Source: Salvator merianae
Lineage: Eukaryota; Chordata; Lepidosauria; Squamata; Teiidae
Length of the DNA stretch: 64,000 bases
Direction of reading: 5' to 3'
Assembly (NCBI GenBank): GCA_003586115.2
Contig: QVOM02000126.1
Coordinates: forward strand, 9,828,230 to 9,892,229
Part shown: piece by piece, positions 53,811 to 63,428 of the stretch
Layout: every line of letters starts with the position of its first letter
Position numbering within the stretch: position 1 is the stretch's first letter
Notes under the pieces: generated by a model
Databases searched by the model: none
Told to the model about the DNA's origin: nothing
What the model saw: the letters and a program-made list of their open reading frames with translations, nothing else
Made by a program: the position numbers and the translations under genes

Positions 53811-54208
53811 AGGACAGACCACTCCCCTATGAGACCTGAAAGACCAGTCCACATGTGAGAATGAGGGCAGATATCTGGCTATCTAACGGCAACCGAATGT
53901 GAAAAACCAAACCCCCAGCCCTCACGAGAAAGCAAAACGCCAGAAACAGGAAACAAAACCGGACAACAAAAGACAAACTCCACAGCATAAGAAGTTGCTT
54001 TTTTGCTAGAATTGGGTTTTTGATTTCTGCATTGTACTTCTGATCCTGCGTTTTGGCCGCCAGATGTTATCAGCGGCATGTGGACAGCCTTTGACAGCAA
54101 CCCAAAGAACCATAACAGAACATGAAACAGTGATGTGTGTGGTTATGGGATGTGGAGGAAGGAGAGGATGGACTCATTTTCTGTCCCGTTTGAGAATCAA
54201 ATGGCATG
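53811..54208. other. Unassigned stretch
   Basis: About 400 bp, A-rich in part, no recognised feature. Confidence 0.4.
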
Positions 54209-54216
54209 CCTATGGC

Positions 54217-54362
54217 CAGCAGCGGCCCGTGCTTTTAAGAGCGGGTGTTCTCACGCGTGCCATGGTCGTTTGCGGGGCCCCTCAGTACGGAGGCACGGAG
54301 GCCCCGTGAATGACTATGGCACGCGTGAGAACACCCGCTCTTAAAGACACGGGCCGGCACTG
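54217..54362. mobile_element. 146-bp foldback hAT element, perfect 8-bp TSD
   Basis: Starts CAGCAGCGGCCCGTGC and ends GACACGGGCCGGCACTG. Arms GAGCGGGTGTTCTCACGCGT and ACGCGTGAGAACACCCGCTC are exact complements. CCTATGGC flanks both sides (54209-54216 and 54363-54370). Family of 40202 and 57835. Confidence 0.95.
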
Positions 54363-54440
54363 CCTATGGCTACCACCAATCTCAACGTGAATCTTTCTGA
54401 TCTACTGTTTCTTGACAAGAATTTGTCTGGCCTACTTGAC

Positions 54441-54571
54441 ACTTCACTGGAGGTCTTCAAGGACAGGCTGGACGGATATCTGTCTGGGATGCTTTAGTGA
54501 ATCCTGCATTGAGCAGGGGGTTGGACTCGACGACCCTGGAGGTCCCTTCCAACTCTATGATTCTATGATCT
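54441..54571 (+). repeat. CR1 3' end (ATTCTATGA lineage)
   Basis: CACTGGAGGTCTTCAAGGAC, GGGGGTTGGACTCGACGACC, CCTTCCAACTCTATGATTCTATGA: the extreme 3' UTR only. Confidence 0.92.
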
Positions 54572-54624
54572 CTCAGACCTCTTGGACATGAAGTTACCAG
54601 TAAACCAATTTAACAAGGAGGCCT

Positions 54625-55082
54625 GGGGCCCCCTTCTGCACAGTTTAAGTGAGCCCCTCCACTAGTACACTCCATCTGCACCAAACAGAGCGTAGCCCAG
54701 ATCCGGAAGTCAAAATGACCCCCTGATCCAAACTATTGGTAGACCTGATTAAACAGGTCCACGTGCATGTCTGCCTCTGGTAAACCAGACCAAGGAGGCG
54801 TGCAGACACCCCTCTGTGGGCCACAGCAAGGTGTACTGCCAAAATGGGGCCCCCAGGTGCTCAAAGGCCAAGAACTATTGTTCCTGGCCATCAGAGCTCT
54901 CAGGGGTGACTCTAAAGTTCACATGAGCTTTGGAGGCAGCACAGGGAGACAGCAAGACTGGAACAACCATCCCAATATGGACGGCCTTGTTCCAGTCCAC
55001 AACAATCCGTCCCAGCTTGGAACGGATTGCTTGATCCAGACCAGCATGGACTGGATCAGTGAGGGGTAAGCGCAAAAATCGA
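54625..55082. mobile_element. Family B MITE
   Basis: Left end GGGGCCCCCTTCTGCACAG, right end GGGGTAAGCGCAAAAATCGAC (degenerate). Interior blocks AAGAACTATTGTTCCTGG, GGTAGACCTGATTAAACAGG and GATCCAGACCAGC match other family B copies. TSD not resolved. Confidence 0.65.
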
Positions 55083-55118
55083 CAAAGTCTCTTTGGCCTA
55101 CTCTTCCTCCGTAAGGCC

Positions 55119-56040
55119 ACATCTCCACTTACATACTGAGGTGCGCCCTGCTGCTTGAGAAGACACCTGTTGTCACCATGGACCTTTTCGCACTGAGCTC
55201 GGTAGACCGTTCCCAGTAGTCGGCTTCGAACCGGAGAGGTTGGGGAACGCTCGGTGCCATTCGCACTCCCGGCCAGAGGAACGAACCCGAAGCCGACCAG
55301 CAGAGGGAACAGTGCGAGTGGTAGCGGCTAGTTCAGTACCCACTTTGCACCCGCTTCGTACCCACTTCGCACCTTCGCACCCACTTCGTACCCAGAGGAC
55401 TGGTTACGAAGCCGGCTTCGTACTGGCAGCTCGATTACTCAGGCGAAAGGGCTATCCCGGATACGAAGTTTCGTACCGGGTTACGAAGCAGCGGAGCGGG
55501 GTACGGAAACTTCGCACCCCGGATACAAAGCGACGGAGCGTGCACGCGTAGCCGCAACAGCCACGCCTGACGCCAAGGCAAACAGTGCGAAAGCACCATG
55601 CCTGATCTTCACTCCATCGCGCAGGTCGGGATGAAGACATCTTTTTTGTTGTCTTGCCTTATCCGGCTTCTGGTTCAGATCGGGTACGGAGCGGTCAGGA
55701 TCGGGTGAGGCGTGCGCCTGCGGCAGTGCGAAAACTCCGTTCCAGCGAGCGGACTGGAACGGTCTACCGCTACAGTGTGAAAAGGCCCCATGTCTCCAGC
55801 CGTTACAGCAGCAGGTGCCCTGGGAAAATCATGCCAACCCATTTCTGGATGCAGTTGCCAACAGAGGCTCCATATTTGCATGGTGGCATTTCACGTCCTA
55901 AACAGAGGCACCATAGTCAGCCACAGGAAAACGACACCTAAAATGAAGACGTGGAGGCAGCTTTTTCAGCTGTGGAGCACCCCCATGGCCCTACAACAGA
56001 GACCCTTCATTCTGTAAGTGGAGATTCTGCCTTTGGCCGC
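55119..56040. mobile_element. Outer AGGCCACATCTCCACTTACA element split by a MITE
   Basis: The left end AAGGCCACATCTCCACTTAC pairs with the right end GTAAGTGGAGATTCTGCC near 56015-56040. A complete MITE lies at 55180-55788. The body after it is CCAGCCGTTACAGCAGCAGG. An unclassified DNA element; outer TSD not fixed. Confidence 0.55.
55180..55788. mobile_element. CpG-rich GGGCC-TIR MITE, 609 bp, perfect 3-bp TSD
   Basis: Left end GGACCTTTTCGCACTGAGC, right end TACAGTGTGAAAAGGCCC. The TIR continues inward (GGTAGACCGTTCC against GGAACGGTCTACC), so it spans over 30 bp. CAT flanks both sides (55177-55179 and 55789-55791). The interior has tandem ACCCACTTCGTACCC-like units (55338-55400) and GGTTACGAAGC-type palindromes. 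CpG is unusually well kept, which suggests a young copy. Confidence 0.92.
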
Positions 56041-56242
56041 ATCCACACGGATTTTTTTTAAAAAGCAGCTCAGAGGAGGTAGCATGTGGTAGCTGGTGTT
56101 TGCAGCTCACCTCTAACTCATATAAAAGGCCAGAAAATGTACTATGGAAGTGTATTTTCTGTCTTTAATTAGAGGCAGGATGGGGAACAACTACTCTCTT
56201 TAAGCCACTTTGGGACCGGTTCTTTGTGTGTAACTACATTTA
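56041..56242. other. Unassigned spacer
   Basis: No recognised feature. Confidence 0.4.
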
Positions 56243-56482
56243 GGGTCTTTCCGCACTTAACAGGAGTGGAACAGTATAATTAGCACAGTTGGGGCCAGTC
56301 AGCATCGGGTAGGGTGAGACGCGTTCGCACCTGTTGGCACTGGAACACCCCAGAAGCCAACATGCACCGGAAGCAGTGAGAATGGGTGTGCACTAGCGTG
56401 CTCACCATCTTCGGAATGGCCGCCAGGGTCCAGACCCCGGAACAAACACCACAGTTCGAACGATAGCTGGCTTTGCACCACC
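56243..56482. mobile_element. Truncated GGGCC-TIR MITE
   Basis: Left end GGGTCTTTCCGCACTTAACAG, then TATAATTAGCACAGTTGGGGCC and GGCCGCCAGGGTCCAGACCC as in the 5685/9091 subfamily. The right end is lost. Confidence 0.75.
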
Positions 56483-57310
56483 AGATGGCATTATTGGAAT
56501 CCCCAGCCAATACTTTTATTCAAATGGACGTAGATAAAAGACACCTTCCCCTCTTCCTACAATGCCCAGACAGGGCTGCAGTTCTCCCTCATTATACAAT
56601 CTTAATTTGTTCTGGGAGAACTGCTTTTAAAGTGAAAATGTGTGTAGCAATTCCCTCATACTTATCGCATATATGCCATTATAGCCTTTTATAAGTGAAA
56701 AGCTGTTTTGGGGGGTGAAAAGCTGGTAGGAATTTGTACATCTCTGATAAGTGACATCTTTTATGCTGGCTGCTGGTATAATTAGGGATATTTCTGTACT
56801 GTCAGGTGGTTCGAGTGTTTAAAACACTCCCTTAGAACTCTGAAAGTCTAGTGAGACAGGACTTACTCTCGTCAAAAGCCGTACTAATTCTCCTTCTGCA
56901 AAGCTTGTTCTTCTATAACAAGTGTGCCACAAAGTGCAGCCCAGGGTTCATTTATGGCCTCAAAAGGCTTTTCAGTAGCCCACAAAGAACTGGTCAGACT
57001 CTGCTGGTTCTAATTTGTGGATAGTGAAAAAGAACAAGTTTTGAATCATACAAGTCCCCATGTACAAAGTATTTGGGCCCTCCTGTTCTTGTTGTTCACT
57101 CAGGCTATGTTCAGACATAACAAAAGGGGTGACTTGGAGGCGCCTCATAGAGACAGTGTGTGGCCCTCGTGTTCCCAGGTCTTCTCTAATCCACCTTTTC
57201 TAGCATAGAATGTTCATGAGAAGGGGGAGGGGCAGACTGGTGTGTGAACAATCCCTCCTCGAAGCCATCTCTGAGCCGCCTCAGAGAAGCTTTTTGTGTG
57301 TGTGTGTGTG
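56483..57310. other. Unassigned stretch with a repeat shared with 27.1 kb
   Basis: 57095-57235 is the sister, in the other orientation, of 27075-27215 and contains a CAGACATAAC terminus-like motif. A GT run is at 57294-57310. No gene recognised. Confidence 0.45.
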
Positions 57311-57455
57311 ATCACAACCTCATTGGTGTCCGTCTCTTCGTGACTCCATTGACCACAGCATGCCAGGTCATTCTGTTCTCTGCTGCCATCTGAAGTCTGC
57401 CCAAGCTCATTTTTGTTGCTTCCATGACACTGTCTATCCAACTCATCCTGTTCTA
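57311..57455. repeat. RTE-BovB-like fragment
   Basis: TCTTCGTGACTCCATTGACC, CAGCATGCCAGGTCATTCTG, then GAAGTCTGCCCAAGCTCAT and CTATCCAACTCATCCTGTTC match the general pattern of BovB 3' sequence (CTCGTGACCCCATGGAC.. and CATCCAACCATCTCATCCT). A short degenerate fragment; the assignment is from memory of the pattern. Confidence 0.6.
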
Positions 57456-57826
57456 CAATGGCCAGCTCCAGCCGCTGGCCAAAAATAATGCTAACTAGTG
57501 ATATTCAGGAGCATAGCCCTTCCAGAACTATCATTTGTTCACTAGACAAGGTGGGGGCCCATGCTGTCTGTGCACGTTTTAGTGACACACACATATGAGT
57601 ATTTCAGTGGCACAAAATAGCCAGAAGTGCACGACCATGACCACTGTGTATGCGCAGCCATCTTTTTGGTCCATGCACATGTGCAGTGGCCAGCTGCAAG
57701 ATAAGTAATAGCACTATTTTGGATGGGTATAGCTAGGCTACAGTGGGGTTGCCACAGATACATGTGACAACCCCACATAGTGCAGCCGTATTTGTGTTAA
57801 GTTTCCCCTGTCTGGACAGGGTGAAC
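57456..57826. other. Unassigned stretch
   Basis: 57715-57790 (GGGGTTGCCACAGATACATGTGACAACCCC) forms a hairpin similar to GGGATTGCCAATATATGTGTGACAATCCC at 30174, a shared unclassified repeat. Nothing else seen. Confidence 0.4.
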
Positions 57827-57834
57827 GTATCTAA

Positions 57835-58026
57835 CAGCGGCAGCCCGTGGCTTTAAGGGCAGGTGTTTGTAACCCACAGGAGGCAGGCGATCACTTTTTG
57901 TGGGACCTCCGGGCCTCCGTACTGTCGCAACTGCGACAGTACGAAGGGCCGGAGGCCCCACAAACAGCAATGGCCTGCTTCCTGCAAGTTATGAACACCT
58001 GCCCTTAAAGCTGCGGGCTGCCACTG
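57835..58026. mobile_element. 192-bp foldback hAT element, perfect 8-bp TSD
   Basis: Starts CAGCGGCAGCCCGTGGCTTT and ends AAAGCTGCGGGCTGCCACTG. The centre GTACTGTCGCAACTGCGACAGTAC is a perfect palindrome. GTATCTAA flanks both sides (57827-57834 and 58027-58034). Family of 40202 and 54217. Confidence 0.95.
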
Positions 58027-58034
58027 GTATCTAA

Positions 58035-58620
58035 TACCTCTCTCCAGAATTTATGAAGGAAAGATATCAAACTTACTTGTTTGCTACATCCTGAATTGCC
58101 TCTAGATTCCTCTTTAAAAACTGGAGGGCAATTGGTATCTTTTTAGTTGTCTAGCTCTTTAAGAACAAATGACCTTTTTTTTCTTTTCAAAAAATTCCCA
58201 GCTATTTCACATTTCAGTAGTTTAAGAACTGAGCATTTGGTTATTGTCTGGATTCAGTGGTTTGCTGACTTCTAATTTATTGATAACATCTGGTATGTTA
58301 TCTTCCTCACTACTGGTTACCTCGATTCTTGAAGCACAATAATTGTATATATTCTGCAAATGCAATGAATTAATAGTAGCACTGTTCCTATCTGTAGCAT
58401 GAATTCTAGCCAAAAGGCTATTATATTGGCTCTTAACAACCACAAAGTAGTTCGGAGATTTTTAACCAAATTCACCTCCTCTCAAACATCAATTTGATCT
58501 TTTGAAGGCAAATATTTTCACCAATGGTAGACTTTATTTTGCCCTGGTGCTGCAACTATGGAACATGCCAGAGACTATGAAATGAGAAAAATCTCTCAGC
58601 TGGGTTCTCCAACAGCACTG
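58035..58620. other. Unassigned stretch
   Basis: A+T-rich, no recognised gene or repeat. Confidence 0.4.
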
Positions 58621-60572
58621 AACATAAGAACATAAGAGCAACCCAGCTGGATCAAGCCACAGCCCATCCAGTCCAGCATCCTGACTCACACAGTGGCCCA
58701 CCAATTGCTTCTGGGCATCTCAAGCAGAATAAAAGGCAAAACCTTCACCTGCTCTCATCTCCCCGCAAATGGTTTTACAGACATCTTGCCTGTCTTTCCA
58801 ACCTGGAGGCAGTTCCTAGGTACCAATTCTGGTAGCCATTGATACACCTGACCTCCATAAATCTGTCCAATCCTTTCTCAAAGCTATCCAGGCTGATTGC
58901 TGTCACTACCTCTTCTGGTAGCAAATTCCATAGACCGATGACCCTCTGGGAGAAAAAATACTTCCCCTTGTCTGTCCTAACTCTCCTACCCATCAGCTTC
59001 AGAGAGTGCCCCCCGGTCCTAGTGTTGTATGATAGAGATAAAAAAATTATCTCTGTCCACCTTATCCATACCGTGCATGATTTTATATACTTCAATCAGG
59101 TCTCCTCTTAAATGCAGCTTTTCAAGGCTGAAGAGGCCAAGGCATTCCAGCCTGATTTCGTAAGGAAGGTGTTCCAGCCCCTTGATCATTCTGGTTGCCC
59201 TTTTCTGCACCTTCTCCAGTTCCACAATATCCTTTCTGAGGTGAGGTGACCAGAATTGTACACAATATTCCAAGTGTGGCCTCACCATAGATTTGTAAAG
59301 AGGCACAAAGACACTTGCCAACTTGTTTTCTATTCCCTTCCTAATTACCTCTAGCATTGAATTTGCTTTTTTCACTGCCACTGCACACTGGGTTGACACC
59401 TTTATTGAGCTGCCTATCAGAACCCCGAGATCCTTTTCCTGTTCTGCCACAGAAAGTTTGGCCCCAATCAGTTTATAGATGTAATTGGGGTTCTTTAAGA
59501 TTGAAGTGCATTTGCCACTTCGTTGCCCACTCACCCAATGTCAGGAGATCCTTCTGGAGCTCTTTACAATCACTTTCAGTTTTTACTACCCTGAACAATT
59601 TAATGTCATCAGCAAACTTTGCTAACTCACTACTTACCCCTGTGTCGAGATCATTTATGAATAAATTAAAAAGCAGGGGTCCTAATACTGAACCTTGCGG
59701 GACCCCACTTTTCACCTCTTTCCACTCTGAGAACTGACCATTTATTCCTACTCTCTGTTTCCTGCCCTTAAGCCAGATACCAATCCAGGACAGGACCTGT
59801 CCTCTTATTCCGTGACTGCTGAGTTTATTCAGGAGTCTTTGATGAGGGACTTTGTCAAAAGTCTTCTGAAAGTCCAGATAGACAATGTCAACTGGGTCAC
59901 CTTTATCCACATGTTTATTAACAGTTTCAAAGAATTCTAACAAGTTTGTAAGGCATGATTTATTTTTGAAGAAGCCATGCTGATTTTCTTTCAGCAATGC
60001 TTGTTCCTCTCTGTGTTTAGTAATTTTATCCTTAATTATGGTTTCCATCACTTTACCTGGAACTGATGTTAAGCTGACTGGTCTGTAATTGCCTGGATCA
60101 CCCCTTGATCCACTTTTGAAGATCGGTGTCACATTTGCCACCCTCCAGTCTTCAGGCACAGAGCCTGATTTTAGGGAAAGATGATATATTTTGGCTAGAA
60201 GCTCAGCAATTTCACATTTGAGTTCTTTAAGAACTCTCGGATGAATGCCATCTGGGCCTGGTGATTTGTTAGCATTTAGTTTATTAAGGCATGCAAGAAT
60301 CTCCTCCTTGGTTACCTCTATCTGATTTACTTCTTCTGAGTCCCTCCCTGAAAAAAATTGGCTCAGCTGTCAGCATATGCCCTCTACCTTCCTCAATAAA
60401 AACAGAGTCAAAGAATTCATTTAACCTTTCTGCAATCTCCACGTCCTCTGTAATTATCCCCTTCTGCCCATTATGATCTAGTGGTCCCACTGCTTTTCTG
60501 GTTGGATTCCTACTTCTGCAAGAGTCTTGATTTATATCACAGGGAACATCCTCATTAATCAGCCAAAACATT
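58621..60572 (-). mobile_element. CR1-type LINE (ACATAAGA lineage), longest copy, RT domain
   Basis: The minus strand carries, 5' to 3': a pre-RT segment (EIAERLNEFFDSVF, 60571-60290), the reverse transcriptase (228-codon frame 60159-59473: VPEDW-like start, PGNYRPVSLTS at residues 22-32, LDF at 95-97, SGVPQGSVLGP at 151-161, FADD at 182-185), then the QEKDLGVLIGSS to LEYCVQFWSPHLRKD block in a second frame (59534-59019) and the C-terminal part in a third (59095-58775). At least three frameshifts break the ORF. One is a 29-bp deletion at about 59490 relative to the 17.6-kb copy. The 3' UTR ends at 58621 in ACATAAGAACATAAGAG. The endonuclease domain is missing. Dead element. Confidence 0.95.
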
Positions 60573-60797
60573 GATTTCCTTTAATGTCATTTTATTTAAG
60601 AAAACTTGGTGTGAGGAAGAAGATACATACAAAGGTTGTGCCACTGGCCACCAGGCTGAAGTCATATACTAGATAAGCAGAGGCCAAATGGATAAATATC
60701 TTCTTCTCTAAAGAGGCCCAGAAACTGAGTAAACAGGCTTTCACTTTTTAAAAAATGTAGCATCTTCTCCATCTCTCTCTCTCTCTTTCTTTTTTTC

Positions 60798-60844
<47 letters not shown>

Positions 60845-61164
60845 CTTTCTTTCTTCTCTTTGATCAATGGGGAAATTGCTTAACAACAAAGCTACTCCTT
60901 TAAAACTTGAAGAGCTCTCTGTCACATAATGTTTACTAAGCCACCTTAAAGAGAGGAGCATTGTAAGCCTGATTTCCTTTCACCAGGTTGGCCGAAACCC
61001 TGAAGTTAAAAATAAGGATTTTAATTCCATTAATCGTCACCAGGGGCTATGATGAAAGCGCCTTCCTGGTGTTTCCCTTATTGTACACATTCATACAAAA
61101 CATTTCAGCATGTCAAGAGAATGAGAAGATATCCCTTGAAAGGCAAAAGGAAAAAAAAAAATGT
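60573..61164. other. Unassigned stretch with CTTT microsatellite
   Basis: TCTC/CTTT repeat at 60768-60862. 60960-61160 looks single-copy and contains GATTTTAATTCCATTAATCG. No gene recognised. Confidence 0.45.
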
Positions 61165-61548
61165 AATTAAAAGCACACAAGGCCGCCACAAAGATATTTC
61201 CCCATCCCCAATGCATGATGTCCTCCTGGATGTACTACCACCACCCTTAATAGTGAAGGGAATGGCGGCCCAGGACAGGGTCTTCTCAGTAGTAGCCCCT
61301 AGACTATGGTATAGTCTCCTTCCTGAGGTGCGCCAGGCACCCTCACTTCATCGGTTGAGGAAATCTGTGAAGATACACCTATTTACCCTGGCCTTTGTGC
61401 TGAGAAACAGCTGCCCCTCTCTGCTTTCAGACACTGTCGTTGTTCTAATGCATCCATTTTATATTTTGTTTCCATTGCTGTGACCTGCCCGCAGACCTTC
61501 GGGTATGGGTCAGGTAGAACTATAATAATTAACTAAATAAATAAATAT
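61165..61548 (+). repeat. L2-type LINE 3' end, ORF2 C-terminal remnant
   Basis: The plus strand encodes AQDRVFSVVAPRLWYSL, LPEVRQAPSLHRLRKSVKIH and LFTLAFVL, then the UTR with CTGTGACCTGCCCGCAGACC, TTCGGGTATGGGTCAGG and AAATAAATAAAT. A truncated copy with the best-kept L2 C-terminus here. Confidence 0.9.
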
Positions 61549-61744
61549 TCGTGGCTAAACACCAAGTGGGGTGTGAGGTGTTCTGAGGGAGGAGGTAATT
61601 CAGACACTGCCCTGCCATGCCAGGGCACTGCTTATTTAGCTGCTGCCCAGGTCGGCTCGGGGGACCTTGGCATCTGCACATTATGGCCAATATCTTGGCC
61701 TCCATTCCAGCTGGCCACACTGCACAGAGGCAGCTGCCCTCTGC
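61549..61744. other. Unassigned spacer
   Basis: No recognised feature. Confidence 0.4.
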
Positions 61745-61893
61745 CATAAGAACAGAAGAACATAAGGGGAGCCTTGCTGGATCAGGCCACGGCCCATCCA
61801 GTCCAGCATCCTGTTTCACACTGTGTCCCACCAGTTGCCTCTGGGCATCTCAAGCAGAAGACAAAAGTAAAACCTTCACCTGCTACTGTATCA
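61745..61893 (-). repeat. CR1 3' UTR fragment (ACATAAGA lineage)
   Basis: ATAAGAACAGAAGAACATAAG, GGGGAGCCTTGCTGGATCAGG, CCCATCCAGTCCAGCATCC and TCTCAAGCAGAAG in minus-sense order. Confidence 0.88.
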
Positions 61894-62034
61894 AGAGCTA
61901 CTAGAATGGATGCCTAAGTACTGCCTCCAGGTAAACGAGATAGACAGGATGCCTCTAAAGGCCATTTGCAGGGAGTCAAGAGCAAGTGAAGGTTTTGTTT
62001 TTGTCTTCCGCTTAAGAATAACAAATTGCCTTTG
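61894..62034 (+). repeat. CR1 3' UTR fragment, opposite orientation
   Basis: CTACTAGAATGGATGCCTAAG, TACTGCCTCCAGGTAAACG, GGCCATTTGCAGGGAGTC and TTTTTGTCTTCCGCTTAAGA. Directly abuts a minus-strand copy, tail-to-tail or through an inversion. Confidence 0.8.
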
Positions 62035-62239
62035 TGGCCAGTTTAAGCTCGTCAGGACCCAGTGGTACAGCGGCCATTCACACTACAAGTGCTAGAATGG
62101 CCCTGTACCGGACCTCTAGCACTCTAGCCATGGTGAGCAAGATGTGGTGCAGCCTCACAGCATTCACACCCAGAGGGTGCAAACCCTGCTGACTTGGGAG
62201 CATCCAAATGGTCACTAACAGGTGAGTGTGGACAGGCCC
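62035..62239. mobile_element. Truncated GGGCC-TIR MITE
   Basis: GTACAGCGGCCATTCACACTAC, GTACCGGACCTCTAGCACTC, TTCACACCCAGAGGGTGCAAAC, ending GTGAGTGTGGACAGGCCC. The left end is lost in the CR1 junction. Confidence 0.7.
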
Positions 62240-62243
62240 AAAT

Positions 62244-62482
62244 TCATGGAGGTCAGGTGTATCAATGGCTACTAGAATGGATGCCTAGGAACTGCCTCCA
62301 GGTTGGAAAGACAAGCAGGATGCTGCTAAAGGCCATTTGCAGGGAATTGAGATTAGGCGAAGGTTTTGCCTTTGTCTTCTTCTTGAGATGCTCAGAAGCA
62401 ATTGGTGGGCCACTGTGTGAGACAGGATGCTGGACTAGATGCATTGTGACCTGAGCCAGCAGGGCTCCTCTTATGTTGTTAT
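62244..62482 (+). repeat. CR1 3' end (ACATAAGA lineage)
   Basis: Starts at the ORF2 C-terminal ATGGAGGTCAGGTGTATCAA, then ACTAGAATGGATGCC, GGAACTGCCTCCAGG, GCAATTGGTGGGCCACTGTG and AGGGCTCCTCTTATGTTG. Confidence 0.9.
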
Positions 62483-62700
62483 CTAGAATGGATGCCTAGT
62501 TACAATCTCCAGGTTGGAGAGCCAGACAGGATGTCTCTCAAAGCCCTTTCCAGGGAATCGAGAGCAGGTGAAGGTTTTGTCTTTGTCTTCTGCTTGAGAT
62601 GCCCAGAAGCAATTGGTGGGCTGCTGTGTGAGACAGGATGCTGGACTAGACGGGCTGTGGCCTGATCCAGCAAGGTCTTGATAGTTGTTTATCAGATGTT
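62483..62700 (+). repeat. CR1 3' end, second tandem copy
   Basis: TCTAGAATGGATGCCTAGTT, CAGGTTGGAGAGCCAGACAG, GCAATTGGTGGGCTGCTGTG and CCTGATCCAGCAAGGTC. A direct repeat of the preceding copy, truncated at its 5' side. Confidence 0.88.
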
Positions 62701-62835
62701 TACTTTGCTTGTGCAGCGAAGAATGTTCTTTCCAATCAGAGACGATGCTTCGCTCTCAACAGATTTCTATAGAAACTTTTCTAGAATTCCTGAGACTAGC
62801 AGAACCTGTCAAATAAGCAGTCTTTCTCTATAAAT

Positions 62836-62960
62836 CAGCAATGCAATAGGAGCTGGAATACTGTGTATAGTTTTGGTCACCACATCTCAAAAGAGGATAT
62901 AATGAAACTGGAAAAGGTTCAAAAGAGGGAGGCTAAAATAATTGGTAGTTTGAAGCCATT
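62836..62960 (+). repeat. CR1/L3-type ORF2 fragment
   Basis: Encodes a degenerate LEYCV-like, HHISKEDIMKLEKVQKREAK block, comparable to HLRKDIVELEKVQKRATRM of the larger CR1 copies. A short internal piece without RT core or 3' end. Confidence 0.72.
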
Positions 62961-62984
62961 TACAACTCAGTCCCCAAATAACCG

Positions 62985-63428
62985 AAGGAACACCTCCTGC
63001 CATACAGACCTCCCATCTGTAAAGTTCTTCAGGAGAAGCCCTGCTCTCAGTACCTTCTCTTGAGAAACTTTGTGGAACAACTGCTAGGAGCAGGGCATTC
63101 TCCGTGGTGGCCCCCTGTTATGGAAGAAACTCCCCAGTAATATTTGTCAAGTATCCATGGCTGATTCATTTAGATGCCTGCTGAAATCACATCTGCTCAC
63201 CTGGGCCCTTGGGGAGTAATGGGACTCTATATTCTGATTGTTTCAGTAGTTGCCTTTGTCCATGCACCCATCAAAAAGGTATCTGTTCACCCAGGCTTAC
63301 CCGGTTTTTATTACTGTTGTAATACTCGGTTATCTTTAACTGGTTTTAAACTTGTTTTTAAGTTACACTGAAAACCGCTTTGGGATGTGTTAATCGAAAA
63401 AGCAGTATATAAATGTTTTAAATAAGCA
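62985..63428 (+). repeat. L2-type LINE 3' end
   Basis: Reads as a decayed L2 C-terminus (CATTCTCCGTGGTGGCCCCC, then GGAAGAAACTCCCC) followed by the UTR with AACCGCTTTGGGATGTG and AGCAGTATATAAATGTTTTA. Many stops. Confidence 0.75.
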
